The notes beneath the pieces are model-generated. The model was not told the origin of the DNA, made no database searches, and saw only the letters and a list, made by a program, of their open reading frames with translations. A stretch of DNA of 64,000 bases from Prinsepia uniflora. Lineage: Eukaryota; Streptophyta; Magnoliopsida; Rosales; Rosaceae. The position numbers were made by a program, and so were the translations under genes. Shown piece by piece: positions 1 to 10,820 of the stretch. The stretch is from NCBI GenBank assembly GCA_032719365.1, contig CM064872.1, positions 72,604,752 through 72,668,751 on the forward strand, read 5' to 3'. Every line of letters starts with the position of its first letter. The stretch's first letter is position 1.

Positions 1-893
1 TAGAGCAGGTCTGCCAGTAGAAAATCTTAATCTTATTTGGAACCCTCAACTTCCACAAATGCTTCCAAATGACCTCACTCTGCCCAGAAGAGAAGAATTC
101 GCCCCTATCATCTGCATCCATTACCCCTAGCTAAAAAGTAACCTGGTAGTCTGACTTAACCGTATACTTCTCAGACTTAGAGAAGAACCAATAGCGCCCA
201 TTCAAGAATGAACCCCGGGATGGGAGAGGGATACTACAGACATCTCTCGCATCTTCTTCACAAAAGGAATCCTCCAACAGCCTCACATTCCAACCACCAT
301 CAGAGTGAATGAGAGCTGACACCTTCGCATTCGCCCCCAACCCCTGGTTCATAATCGACCGAAAAGTCTGAGGCTATGAGATCCACCTATCTCGGAATAC
401 CTCAATCGACTCCCCTATGCCAGTATGACAAACCAAGCCTTGCTTTAGTATCTCACGCCCCCAAATGATAGATAGCCAAATAAGTGAAGGCATATAACCC
501 ACCTCATCCTCCTTCAAATCACAATTGAGAAAGTAACGGGTTTTCATCATCCGAGCCACTAACGAATTAGAGTGTTCCAATAGCCTCTAGGCCTGCTTAG
601 CCACCATGGCCTAATTGAAAAGCTCAAAATTCTTAAAACCCAACCCTCATTTCCCTTGGGTCTACACAAACAGTCCCAGCTCATCCAATGAACACTCCTC
701 CTACCTGCCTTTCCCCGCCAAAATCATGCAATCTTTGCCGACAGCTCATGGCACAAGGATTTAGGTAACCGAAAAACTTTCATAGAATATGTGGACAAGG
801 CTTGAGCAACCGTTTTGACCAAAACCTTTTTCCCAGCTGCAGAAAGTAACTTAGAATTCTAATTAGTCAACCTACTCCGAAGGGCATCCCTAA
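1..893 (-). pseudogene. LINE ORF2 remnant, C-terminal part
   Basis: Read on the minus strand this is the 3' part of a plant LINE (non-LTR retrotransposon) ORF2, in several frames. From right to left it shows a segment like KLLSAAGK...QALSTYSM just downstream of the reverse transcriptase (about 750-850), then SLVARMMKTRYF and SLIWLSIIWGRE (about 440-580), then SEKYTVKSDYQV, typical of the zinc-binding region at the end of plant LINE proteins (131-352). Stops and frameshifts make it inactive. It starts at the insertion point of LTR C and continues off the left edge. The matching upstream half lies at 26815-27556. Family assignment is from motif recognition, not a database search. Confidence 0.85.
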
Positions 894-2591
894 TGTAACG
901 ACCCTTCCTGAATTTTGGGATTAGATTAGTGCTTAATGACGGATTAGTGAAATTAATCGGTGATTAGTTGAGTGATTTCGGACAGATGATGCGAAATTAC
1001 CGTTTTGCCCTTGGAATGGGCAAACTGTTGACTTTTGGTTCGGGCGGTCAAATTCCATTTGACCAATGACTGTGACGTAGTTCGGGATGTTCCGAGTCCA
1101 TAGACAGACGGCATGTCCGATTCTGACATACGACATGAAAGATATGATGTTCGGAAGTGAGGGGCATTTTGGTCATTTTGTTGCCTTGAGATTTGTGCCC
1201 AGTGACACTTAGCTTGCATTGGGATTTGTGTCCATAGGAATTTGGACACCTGCCCTTCTCTGGATGGATGTGGAAGGTTTCCCCACCACTTCAAATTGTT
1301 TTTAAAAGAAGATAAGATCGTGTTTGAATGGTGATCGGTGATTGTAGGCCGAACAGAAGAGAAAACAGAGTAAAGGTGTGTGATCATGAACCCAACCCCC
1401 TCAAACGACCTCCCTAACCGGTGGTGTGTGAAGGAAGTGAGAGAGAAATGTGAAACGAGTTTAGTGATAGCCACGACGGGGCACGATGGTGGTGGTAGGG
1501 CCGAAACCGTGTTTATCCTGTTTTGCTTTGAAAATGGAAAGTTGAGTTTTAGACATTAATAGTTGACTTGGATGCTAGGATGATGCTTTAGAGGCGACAA
1601 GGAATTGATCGAGCCCGATTTCGAGGCCTAAGAGGGGCGTTAAGGTGGTTTCCCACGAAATTGCCTTGTTTTCCTTCAAATATGGCAACCTCGGTTTTAA
1701 ATGTTATTAACCAAATTAATTGTTTAGGTGAGTTTCTAAAAGTTGATACGAAGCTATTAAGCTTGGAAGCAAGGGAAATGATGGCTGGAAACGATGGGCC
1801 TGAACGATGAAAAACTGGTCGTTTGAAGGTCGATCAGGAAGGTAATTTCTCGTGCTTAATTTCGTGTTTTGATCATGTAGATCAATAGGAAACAGTTAGA
1901 CGAAGGTATAGGCGTTGGAAGGGATGAAAACGGGTCGGAAAATAGGAAGATATGGGGACTGAGGAAGAAGAAGCACAGTATTAGGCGCGTGTAGCCCACA
2001 CGCAGCCCCTTTGGACAGCACATGAGGGTGTGTGGGACCCCTTTTGGGGAAGTGTTCAACATGACTTTTTATCGTACCGATGTAATGAACATTTTGGGAC
2101 TGGTTTCGAGTCGATCGGATATCGTTTCGATATAGTTCGGGATGTCTGAAGGTTTAAGGGATAGTTTAAAAATAGTTAAAAATTCAGGAAAATTACGGGG
2201 AATTATTAGAAGCATAATGAAGTGGTTAGTGACCTTAGAATGTGATATGGACAGGTTCGGGAAGTCCGGTAATAGTGGATTAGCCAGGAACGACGTATTG
2301 CATGCGTATTGAGGCGACAACGCGGATGGTCTGTGAGTGGACTTTGCTTTCTAAATTATGATGCATGCATAAACGTTTTTATTTGTTTTATATATGTGCT
2401 TTCTATGTTTATGATTGTGATATCTCTGATTTATGCTTTGCACGTATTTCAAGGAATTTTACATATTTACACATTTTACGAGATTATGATTTTATTGTAA
2501 CGACCCGTCCCGAATTATCGAGATTAATTAAGATTTAAAGATGGATTAGCTAGGCTAATCGGGGATTAGACGAGGATTAATGGACGTTTAG

Positions 2592-2999
2592 TGTAACGAC
2601 CCAAAAATTCGAAAAAGGAAAAAATGGAAAATTAGAAGGAAATGACGATTTTGCCCCTGGTTATAAGGGCCGAAAGTTGATTTTTTGATCGGAACCTTGT
2701 TTGGAATTTTCGGAAGTACCGTTGGATAGGTCTCGGGACGCTGAATCCGTAGACAGGCGGCATACGTCAAACGGAGCTCAGATGGAAAAGTTATGGGTCT
2801 CGAACAGCAAGGGGCATTTTGGTCATTTTGTTGGTAAGGGCAAAAAGGTAATTTGGCGCTGGAATTTGGTGATGCAGCCATATTAATGTTGTGTCAAACT
2901 GAGTTGAGGACACATGTGTCCGCTAAATTGGATGAGGATTCATTACTTAAGTGACATTTGTCACTGTGATGTTTGAATTAGTGGCTGTGATGGATAGGA

Positions 3000-3052
<53 letters not shown>

Positions 3053-5262
3053 AAATTGTAAAACGTGTGTGTGTGTTTGAAAAACAGAGTTTATGATCTT
3101 GTTTGATTGATCTTACCAGCAACCAAAACCCATCGAAAAACAGGTGCAAATTGAGTAAGAAAATAAGTGAATTTGAGAGGAAATAGGGAGGAAAAAGGGA
3201 AGGAAAAATCCAGAAAACCGAAACCCATGAAATTCGAATTGCTTCAATTTTGAATTTAAAACCAGGGACTAGGATTGTTGTAATTGATCTTGCAGTTAGC
3301 CTTCTGGGATTCATTTGAGTCGAACCCAATTAAATTTGAAGGAAATTCGAGTCGTTTTGCCTTAGAACAGAAAGGGGGAGAACTTGGGATTCTTGAGCTT
3401 GAGTCGAATGGATTGGAGACATGGAACGGTGAAATTGGACTTGGAGATGTGTTTATTGGAATCCCACGATGCTTCCTGATGCATCAATTGAAGGAAAACA
3501 ATGAGAAATTGTGGAGATTGGACGATGAACACTGTTCGATGTTCTTCGAAGGTTGACTTCAATTCGATTGGATTAAGGTAAGGTTTTATGTAATTAGATT
3601 TACAGAACCTAAACTAGATCTATGATGATGCTAATGGACAATTAAATTGTAGGAATTGATGGGGATTGAATCGGGTTAGTACGCGGGTCATAGGATCCGT
3701 TTACCAGTTAAACGGGTAAGGACGATGCACTGTAGCAGGCGTGAGTTTCACGCGCAGCCACTCACGGCGGCGCGTGAGGGCGCGTGGGCCCTATTCCCGA
3801 GGTGAGTTCAACACGACTTTTGTTCTATGCAATGTAACAAACATTTTGGCATTGGTTTCGAGTTAATCAGACACTATTTCGATATTGTTTCGAGGGTCCG
3901 AAGGTTTATGTTATATTTTAAATTAATATTTAATTCCTAGAAAATTATGGGAAATTAATATGATATTAATTGAGTCATTAGTGACCCTGAATAATTATTT
4001 TGAGCAGGATTAGAGATTCTTGAAAAATATCTAAAATTACGGAAACGTGCAGCTCGGAAAGCGAGCGATACAGACGGTGTGTGAGTGGACGTTTGTTTTA
4101 TAAACCATTATGCATGCATAGTTAAATGTTTTACATGATTAATTGCATGATTTAAATTCCAATGATGTCCTGATGATGTGGCATGATTATTTGTGATTTA
4201 ATGATTATTTTAATCAGTCTTTCGAGCACGTTTTACGAGAAATGTGCAAATGATATTTTGGGCTAGGCCCGGAGTCAAAATGATTTCAAAATGGATATTT
4301 TGACTTAATTGGTGAGTTAAGGATGATTTCTGGATTATTTTAATGTTTTCAAATAAGATTTTATGGATTTACGCGTGAATGGTATTTGGGGCTTGAGACC
4401 CGGTCGGGAATGAATTTGACTTGGTTTGAAGTCAAGGATTTGATTGAAATGTTTTGGGATGTAATCCCGGGATGGTTTTCATGGTGATTGTGAATACCTA
4501 GATGGTCAAAGCTAGGGGATCACCGAGACGACCGGAGCTTGGGGGATATGATTGTATGATTGTGAGTTGTTATGGTAAGCCAACTTCTCGGATACGATTG
4601 GGCCTGGATGTACCACTTGGATGGGTCTGAGCTTGGGGATGTGTTCGCCCAGATGTGACTGAGCCCGAGGGTTGAGCCCAGAGGTGTCTGATCCTGAGAA
4701 TGTGGCTGGATGTTGGCCTACGCGTAGTGCGGATGTGATTATGTGATTGTTTGTGCACTTGTGAATAGTACAGATTTATGGATTGATTGATTGATTGATT
4801 GTGCACTTGTGAGTAGTTCTGATTGATGTTGATCATGATTGCGTACTGGTATTGAGTACGGGTTCTGGTCTGTGTGGCCAGGTGATTATGTTTTCATATG
4901 TTTGGCTTGAGAGACGGGATTTGATACTGTTTATGTGATTTGGCTGAAAAGCCGGTAATTGTTATTCATATGTGTTACCCTATGCATGCATGGTTTGATA
5001 AACTGGAGGGTAAATGATGTATTTTAAAATGCGTTTTAAATGATATTATTTTTGTCCACTCACGCCTTTTCTGTTTTGATAACCCTCTAGGTCGTGGCAC
5101 GACATTCGGGGTTGATCGAGAGGCGGAGGCATGAGCGGAAATCAGTGCAGTTATCCCTTGTCTGACAGGTGTTGAAGGGTAGTTTCGGGACTTCAGTTGA
5201 CTTTTCAGACGGGAGCAAGACTGGGCAGGCTTATCAAAGTCCAGTTGGGACGGGTCCTGTCA
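2592..5262 (+). mobile_element. Solo LTR A nested in LTR B
   Basis: A 2.67-kb LTR with TGTAACGACC and GGTCCTGTCA ends, same subfamily as D and F from shared start, 3' end and middle. Flanks TTTAG and TTCGA match poorly, so the duplication has decayed or the edges are off by a base or two. It contains a GT microsatellite, and the bracket pair at 4081-4090 and 5054-5063. Confidence 0.75.
3003..3050. repeat. (GT)n microsatellite
   Basis: About 24 uninterrupted GT units, within LTR A. A shorter GT run follows at about 3066-3076. Confidence 0.95.
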
Positions 5263-5285
5263 TTCGATGCGAAATGATAATTTTG

Positions 5286-6625
5286 TGTAACGACCCGAAC
5301 CGAGAATAATAATATTTTAATGTAAAAAGACTATTTTGCCCCTGAAGGGGGGAAACTTTGACTTTTGGCCCGGGAAACAATTTGGACTTTGACCCATGAC
5401 TATGACGTAGGTCGGGACGTCACGAATCCGTAGACAGGCGGCACGCCGAAATCGGAGTTCGTATGAAGAAGTTATGGTCAAGAAAGCGTTTTAGCGGAAT
5501 TTACGAACCGAGAACAACGGAATAAAATATTAATTTATTACGGAAATCCGTGCCAACCTAATATTTAAATCAAACCGATGGATTGGTGACAAGTGTCACC
5601 CATCCAAGCCTACACTATTCCCATAAAGCAACTAATACTATTTAATCTATTTTTTATATTATTTATTTTCCCTCCATTTGATTTCAGCCATTGGATTTCT
5701 GGCCAGATTGAATCCTGGCCCTTCATCCTCATCTGCTCCCTTGTTCATGCACGATCTGTCTCTGCCTTTTTCTTACAAACACACATACAGCCCCCCTCAC
5801 AAAACCGTGCATTTCATCCATTTTCTCTCGACCAAGGCGATCAAACCAGCCATCCTCTTCGCACCAAACGACCACCCACAGCACCACCATCATCTGGTCT
5901 TCACAACCCGTGCAACCACCAGCCACCACCAGCCCATTTTCCCGTCCGAAATCCCGTCCAAAAACTCAGACCCGAAACACGACGGAAACGGGTCCAAGAA
6001 GCAAACCGTGACAACCACACCATCTCGACGCAGGGGAAGCTCCAGTCTACACCGTGAGGACCCCGGGAGCTTAACTGGACTACGGCACGGCCTGCGGCGG
6101 CGTCACGGCGGCGGTAAGGTCGAAAACCCGAAAACCCGTTTTACTCCCCTGTTTCGGACCAACCTGTTTTAGTGCTAGGAACTCAGTTGTTTGGTGTTAG
6201 ACATGTTCTAGGGTGAGAGACGAGTCGACCACGACTGGTTTGGACGACGGAGACGGCGTGGATCACCGGAGAAGGCGATCGGACTTTGGCCGTGAGTTTC
6301 AGAGGAGAACTGGTGAGTTTTCTCTCATTTTCTTTCCATTCTGAGGTTGTAGAACCATAGAACAGACCTAGACGACCCTATAGGGATGAACCCCGTCGAA
6401 AATGGTGGCCGGAATCGTACGGTTGAATCGGGTCAAGCCGTGGGTCGACGGCGACCCGGTTCCAGTCAAACGGGTCTGACCCGATACTGTAGCATGATGA
6501 CGTCATCATGCTGACGTCACTTCTGACGTCATGATGACGTCATCCTGTCAGATATTGTCAGACCAGGGACCAATCAGAACATGCCACGTGTCACCTGACA
6601 AGTGTCAGTGATGACGTCATGCTGA
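5286..6625 (+). repeat. Truncated 5' LTR of the 5286-13408 gypsy element
   Basis: Matches the 3' LTR from 10821 to about 12160, then stops abruptly and runs straight into gag codons. Roughly 1.25 kb of LTR, including its 3' end, is gone. It includes five TGACGTCA palindromes. Confidence 0.9.
6498..6619 (+). promoter_or_regulatory. Cluster of five TGACGTCA (bZIP-type) palindromes
   Basis: Perfect copies at 6498-6505, 6512-6519, 6524-6531, 6535-6542 and 6612-6619 in the 5' LTR. TGACGTCA is the classic CRE/TGA-type site bound by bZIP factors, so this may be the LTR enhancer. The first four are 11-14 bp apart, near one helical turn. Confidence 0.6.
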
Positions 6626-9600
6626 CTGTTCACACCATTCCATGGGAGACCTTCCGAGAGCGGTTTCTCAACCAGTTTTATCCACGGTCGTTCCGCAACG
6701 CCCGTGAGGCGGAGTTTCTGCAACTCCGGCAGGGGGATCAGACTGTAGCAGAGTACGAGGAGACCTTCCTGATGTTGTCTCGCTTTGCTGAGAACTTTGT
6801 GATCACCGAGGCAGACCGATGTCGCAGATTTGAGTGGGGCTTGCGACCTGAGATTCAGGCGATGGTGACTGCAACACCCTTTGCTTCCATGAGGGATCTG
6901 ACTGATGCGGCGACCAGGGTTGAGAACAGTATCCTGGCTCGTCAGCGAGCTGAGGGGGAGACTCGGCGACGTGATCGCCCACACTTGGGATTTTCGGGCC
7001 GTCGTGGCTCGAAGGGAGGACATTCTGGTGGATCTTCGTCTTCTGGCAGCCGAGGTCGTTCTGGTCAGTTCAGGAGTCCTCAGAGGTCTGGACAGCGTTC
7101 TGGAGCTTGGCAGCGGTCTTACTCACCGATGAGCATCTCACCGGGAGGATACTCGGGTCGACCTAGGGAGGTCACTTGCTTCGCTTGTGGGGAGCCGGGG
7201 CATTATGCTTCTGAGTGTCCACTGATTCGCGGCAGTACTGCGCCAGCGCAGAGCACAGCATCCCAGACTGACAGCAGCCGGACACGCGGTGTTGTGCGTG
7301 GCCGTGATCGAGGGGCTAGAGGACGGGGACGACCTGCAGAGTCTATGGCTCGTGTTTATGCTGTCACCCAGCAGCAGGCCAGATCCATTCCGGGAGTGTT
7401 GACAGGTACTGTACATATTTATGGCATGGTTGTTCGTGCATTGATGGATTCGGGGGCAACTCATTCTTTTATTTCACCGCGTTGTGCGAGTCTGTTGGGC
7501 CGTGAGGTGACCGCACTTGAGCACGAGATGGGAGTGGGGACACCGATGGGTGTGACCTACCGGGTGAACCAGGAGATACGAGCTTGTCCTGTGGAGATTG
7601 AGGGAGTCGAATTTCCGGCAGACTTAATCCTGATGAATGTTCACGATTTCGATGTGATACTTGGAGTTGATTGGTTGTCGGAGTACAATTCACTCATCGA
7701 CTGTGGTAACATGCGGTTGACTTTGAGAGGTCCAGGATTACCGGAAGTGATATTTCAGGGAGAGTGTGGAGACGCATCACCCAAGGTAATATCTGCACTC
7801 ACAGCTACTAAACTCTTACCGAAGGGGTGTCAGGGTTATCTTGCTTATGTGGTAGAGTCTACGGATGAATCTTTGCGTATTGAGGATATTCCGATTGTGC
7901 GGGAATTTCCGGATGTCTTTCCAGGAGATTTACCTGGATTACCACCACCCAGGGAGATCGACTTTACGATCGAGTTACTCCCCGGGACTCGACCGATTTC
8001 ACAAGCACCGTATCGTATGGCACCGGCAGAGCTACGGGAATTGAAAATCCAATTACAGGAACTGGTGGATCTAGGGTTTATCCGACCCAGTACATCACCA
8101 TGGGGAGCGCCGGTCTTATTTGTGAAAAAGAAGGAAGGTAGTTTACGGTTGTGTGTGGATTATCGGCAGTTGAACAAAGCTACGGTAAGGAACCAGTATC
8201 CCTTACCCAGGATCGATGATTTGTTCGATCAGTTACGAGGAGCGCGGTATTTCTCCAAGATAGATCTGAGGTCAGGGTACCATCAACTGAGAATAGCCGA
8301 GGGGGATGTTCAGAAAACAGCTTTTCGAACGAGGTATGGGCATTATGAGTTCTTGGTGATGCCCTTTGGATTGACGAATGCACCAGCTGCATTCATGGAC
8401 TTGATGAATCGAGTCTTTCGAGCATACTTGGATAAATTTGTGATCGTGTTTATCGACGACATCTTGGTGTATTCCAGGAGTGTCAGGGCTCATGAGGAGC
8501 ACTTACGAATGGTATTGGGTAAACTACGACAGGAACAGTTGTATGCTAAGTTAAGCAAGTGTCAGTTTTGGCTAAATAGTATTGGATTCTTGGGTCACAT
8601 TATATCACCCGAGGGGATAAGTGTGGATCCTCAGAAAACGGAGGCTGTGACGAATTGGCCAAGACCGACCACGGTGACGGAAGTGCGAAGTTTTGTTGGT
8701 TTAGTAGGCTACTATCGAAGATTCGTAGAGGGTTTCTCCCAGATTGCCGCACCATTGACTCGGTTAACCCGGAAAGGGGTGAAGTTTGTATGGGACGACC
8801 AGTGTGAACAGAGTTTCCAGGAATTAAAGTTCCGATTAACCACTGCACCTGTCCTTGCATTACCAGACAGCAGTGGAGAGTTCGTGGTATATAGTGATGC
8901 ATCGCTGCAGGGTTTGGGTTGTGTATTGATGCAGAATGGAAAAGTGATTGCTTACGCATCCCGGCAGCTGAAGACGCACGAGTTGAACTACCCTACTCAT
9001 GATTTGGAATTGGCAGCGGTGGTTCATGCTCTAAAGATCTGGAGACATCATTTGTTCGGTGTGACATGCCGAATATTCACCGATCACCAGAGTCTTAAAC
9101 ATTTGTTCACTCAGAAGGAACTCAACATGAGACAGCGGAGATGGTTGGAATTGTTGAAGGATTATGACTGTACGATCGAGTACCATCCTGGCAAGGCAAA
9201 TGTTGTAGCTGATGCACTTAGCAGGAAGTCGGCGGGATCAGTTGCGCATTTGAGATTGGTGTATCTTCCTTTGCTAGTGGAACTTCGGAAGAGCGGAGTT
9301 ATGTTAGGGATGGACGATCAGGGAGCCTTGTTGGCTAGCTTTCATGTGCGACCCGTGTTGGTCGACAGGATCATCGAGGCTCAACTACAGGACCAGATAC
9401 TTTGTGATTACAGGAACGAGGTTGAATCCGGACAGAGACAAGATTTCTCCGTCAGGGGCGATGGAGCATTAGTAAAGCTTGGGAGATTGTGTGTACCTGC
9501 GGTACCAGAGTTGAGGAGAGAGATTTTAGACGAGGCCCACAGTTCGGCCTATGCTATGCATCCAGGAGGGACAAAAATGTACCGTACCCTCCGAGACTAT

Positions 9601-10785
9601 TATTGGTGGCCAGGGATGAAGAGGGAGATAGCTGAGTTTGTCAGCAAATGTTTGATCTGTCAGCAGGTCAAAGCAGAACGGCAGCGTCCGTATGGGGCTA
9701 TGCAGCCACTTCCAATTCCACAATGGAAGTGGGACCATATTACAATGGACTTTGTCTTCAAGTTACCGAAGACAAGGAGTGGAGTTGATGGAGTCTGGGT
9801 AATAGTGGACCGGTTGACTAAATCAGCACATTTTCTGCCTGTACGTGAGACGTACAAGCTCAACCGTTTGGCCCAGTTATTCATTAATGAGATCATCCGA
9901 CTACACGGTACCCCAGAGTCGATCGTGTCGGATCGGGATCCGCGTTTCACATCCAGGTTTTGGAGGAGTCTATAGACTACTTTGGGTACGAAATTGCACT
10001 TCAGTACGGCATTCCATCCACAGACCGACGGACAGTCTGAAAGGACAATACAAACTCTCGAGGACATGATGAGAGCCTGTGTGTTGCAATTCCAGGATTC
10101 GTGGGCTGATCGATTGCCATTGATGGAGTTTGCCTACAACAACAGCTACCATGCGAGTATAGGGATGACACCCTATGAGGCACTGTATGGTCGACAGTGC
10201 AGAACACCGGTATGCTGGATGGAGATCAGGGAAAGAACCGCAGTGGGGCCGGATCTGATGGATATGACCCAGGAGACAGTTCGGGTTATTCGGGAGAGAT
10301 TGAAGGCGGCCCAGGATCGTCAGAAAAGCTATGCGGATCAACGGATCCGAGATTTAGAATTTGAGGTTGGTGACTTTGTCTTTTTAAAGTTATCGTCGTG
10401 GAAAGGGATTCTTCGATTTGGACGACGTGGGAGATTGAGTCCTCGTTATATCAGACCATATGAGATTGTCGAGAGGATTGGTCTGGTGGCTTACCGTTTA
10501 GCACTACCTTCGGAGCTTTCCCGAGTACATGACGTGTTTCATGTATCGATGCTACGGAAGTATCTTCGGGATGACTCTCATGCACTGCCAGAGTAACCAC
10601 TGGAACTGATGACAGATTTGAGTTTCGAGGAACGGCCAGTGCAGATTCTGGATAGGAAGGAAAAGGTTTTAAGGAACAAGACGATTTCTTTGGTTAAAGT
10701 ACTATGGCGGAACCACGAGGTGGAGGAAGCGACATGGGAACCCGAGGAATTGATGAGAGGGCAGTACCCATACTTGTTTGAGTAA
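6619..10785 (+). pseudogene. Gypsy gag-pol polyprotein, 5'-truncated with two stop codons
   Basis: One long frame encodes, in order: the C-terminal part of gag (ETFRERFLNQFYPRSF), a CCHC zinc knuckle (CFACGEPGH, about residue 187), aspartic protease (DSGATHS, about 277), reverse transcriptase with FIDDILVYS (about 610-620), RNase H (SDASLQGLG, about 757), the integrase zinc domain (H..C..C near 960-1015) and core, and a C-terminal chromodomain-like segment (VLWRNHEVEEATWEP). Stops break it at 9973-9975 (inside the integrase core) and 10594-10596 (before the chromodomain); the frame resumes after each. The ATG used is created by the LTR-gag deletion and is not the native start. The integrase and chromodomain layout points to the Tekay/Del clade. 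It cannot make a full polyprotein. Confidence 0.9.
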
Positions 10786-10820
10786 ATTTCGAGGACGAAA
10801 TTTCTGTAAGGAGGGTAGGT
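10784..10820 (+). promoter_or_regulatory. Palindrome and polypurine tract before 3' LTR
   Basis: A perfect inverted repeat, AAATTTCG-agga-CGAAATTT (10784-10803), is followed by the purine-rich TAAGGAGGGTAGGT that primes plus-strand DNA and abuts the 3' LTR. The same arrangement recurs before the LTRs at 58591 and 63943. Confidence 0.75.

Noticed and set aside
5593..6172. Overlapping open frames of 154 and 164 codons, also present at 11128-11707
   Set aside because: They lie in the two LTRs of one young element, so conservation is just shared descent. Composition is low-complexity (Pro, His, Ser) with no known domain, and the other LTRs do not keep them.
6574..10341. Many minus-strand frames opposite the gypsy gag-pol
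   Set aside because: Shadows of the strong plus-strand coding pattern; no domain seen in any.
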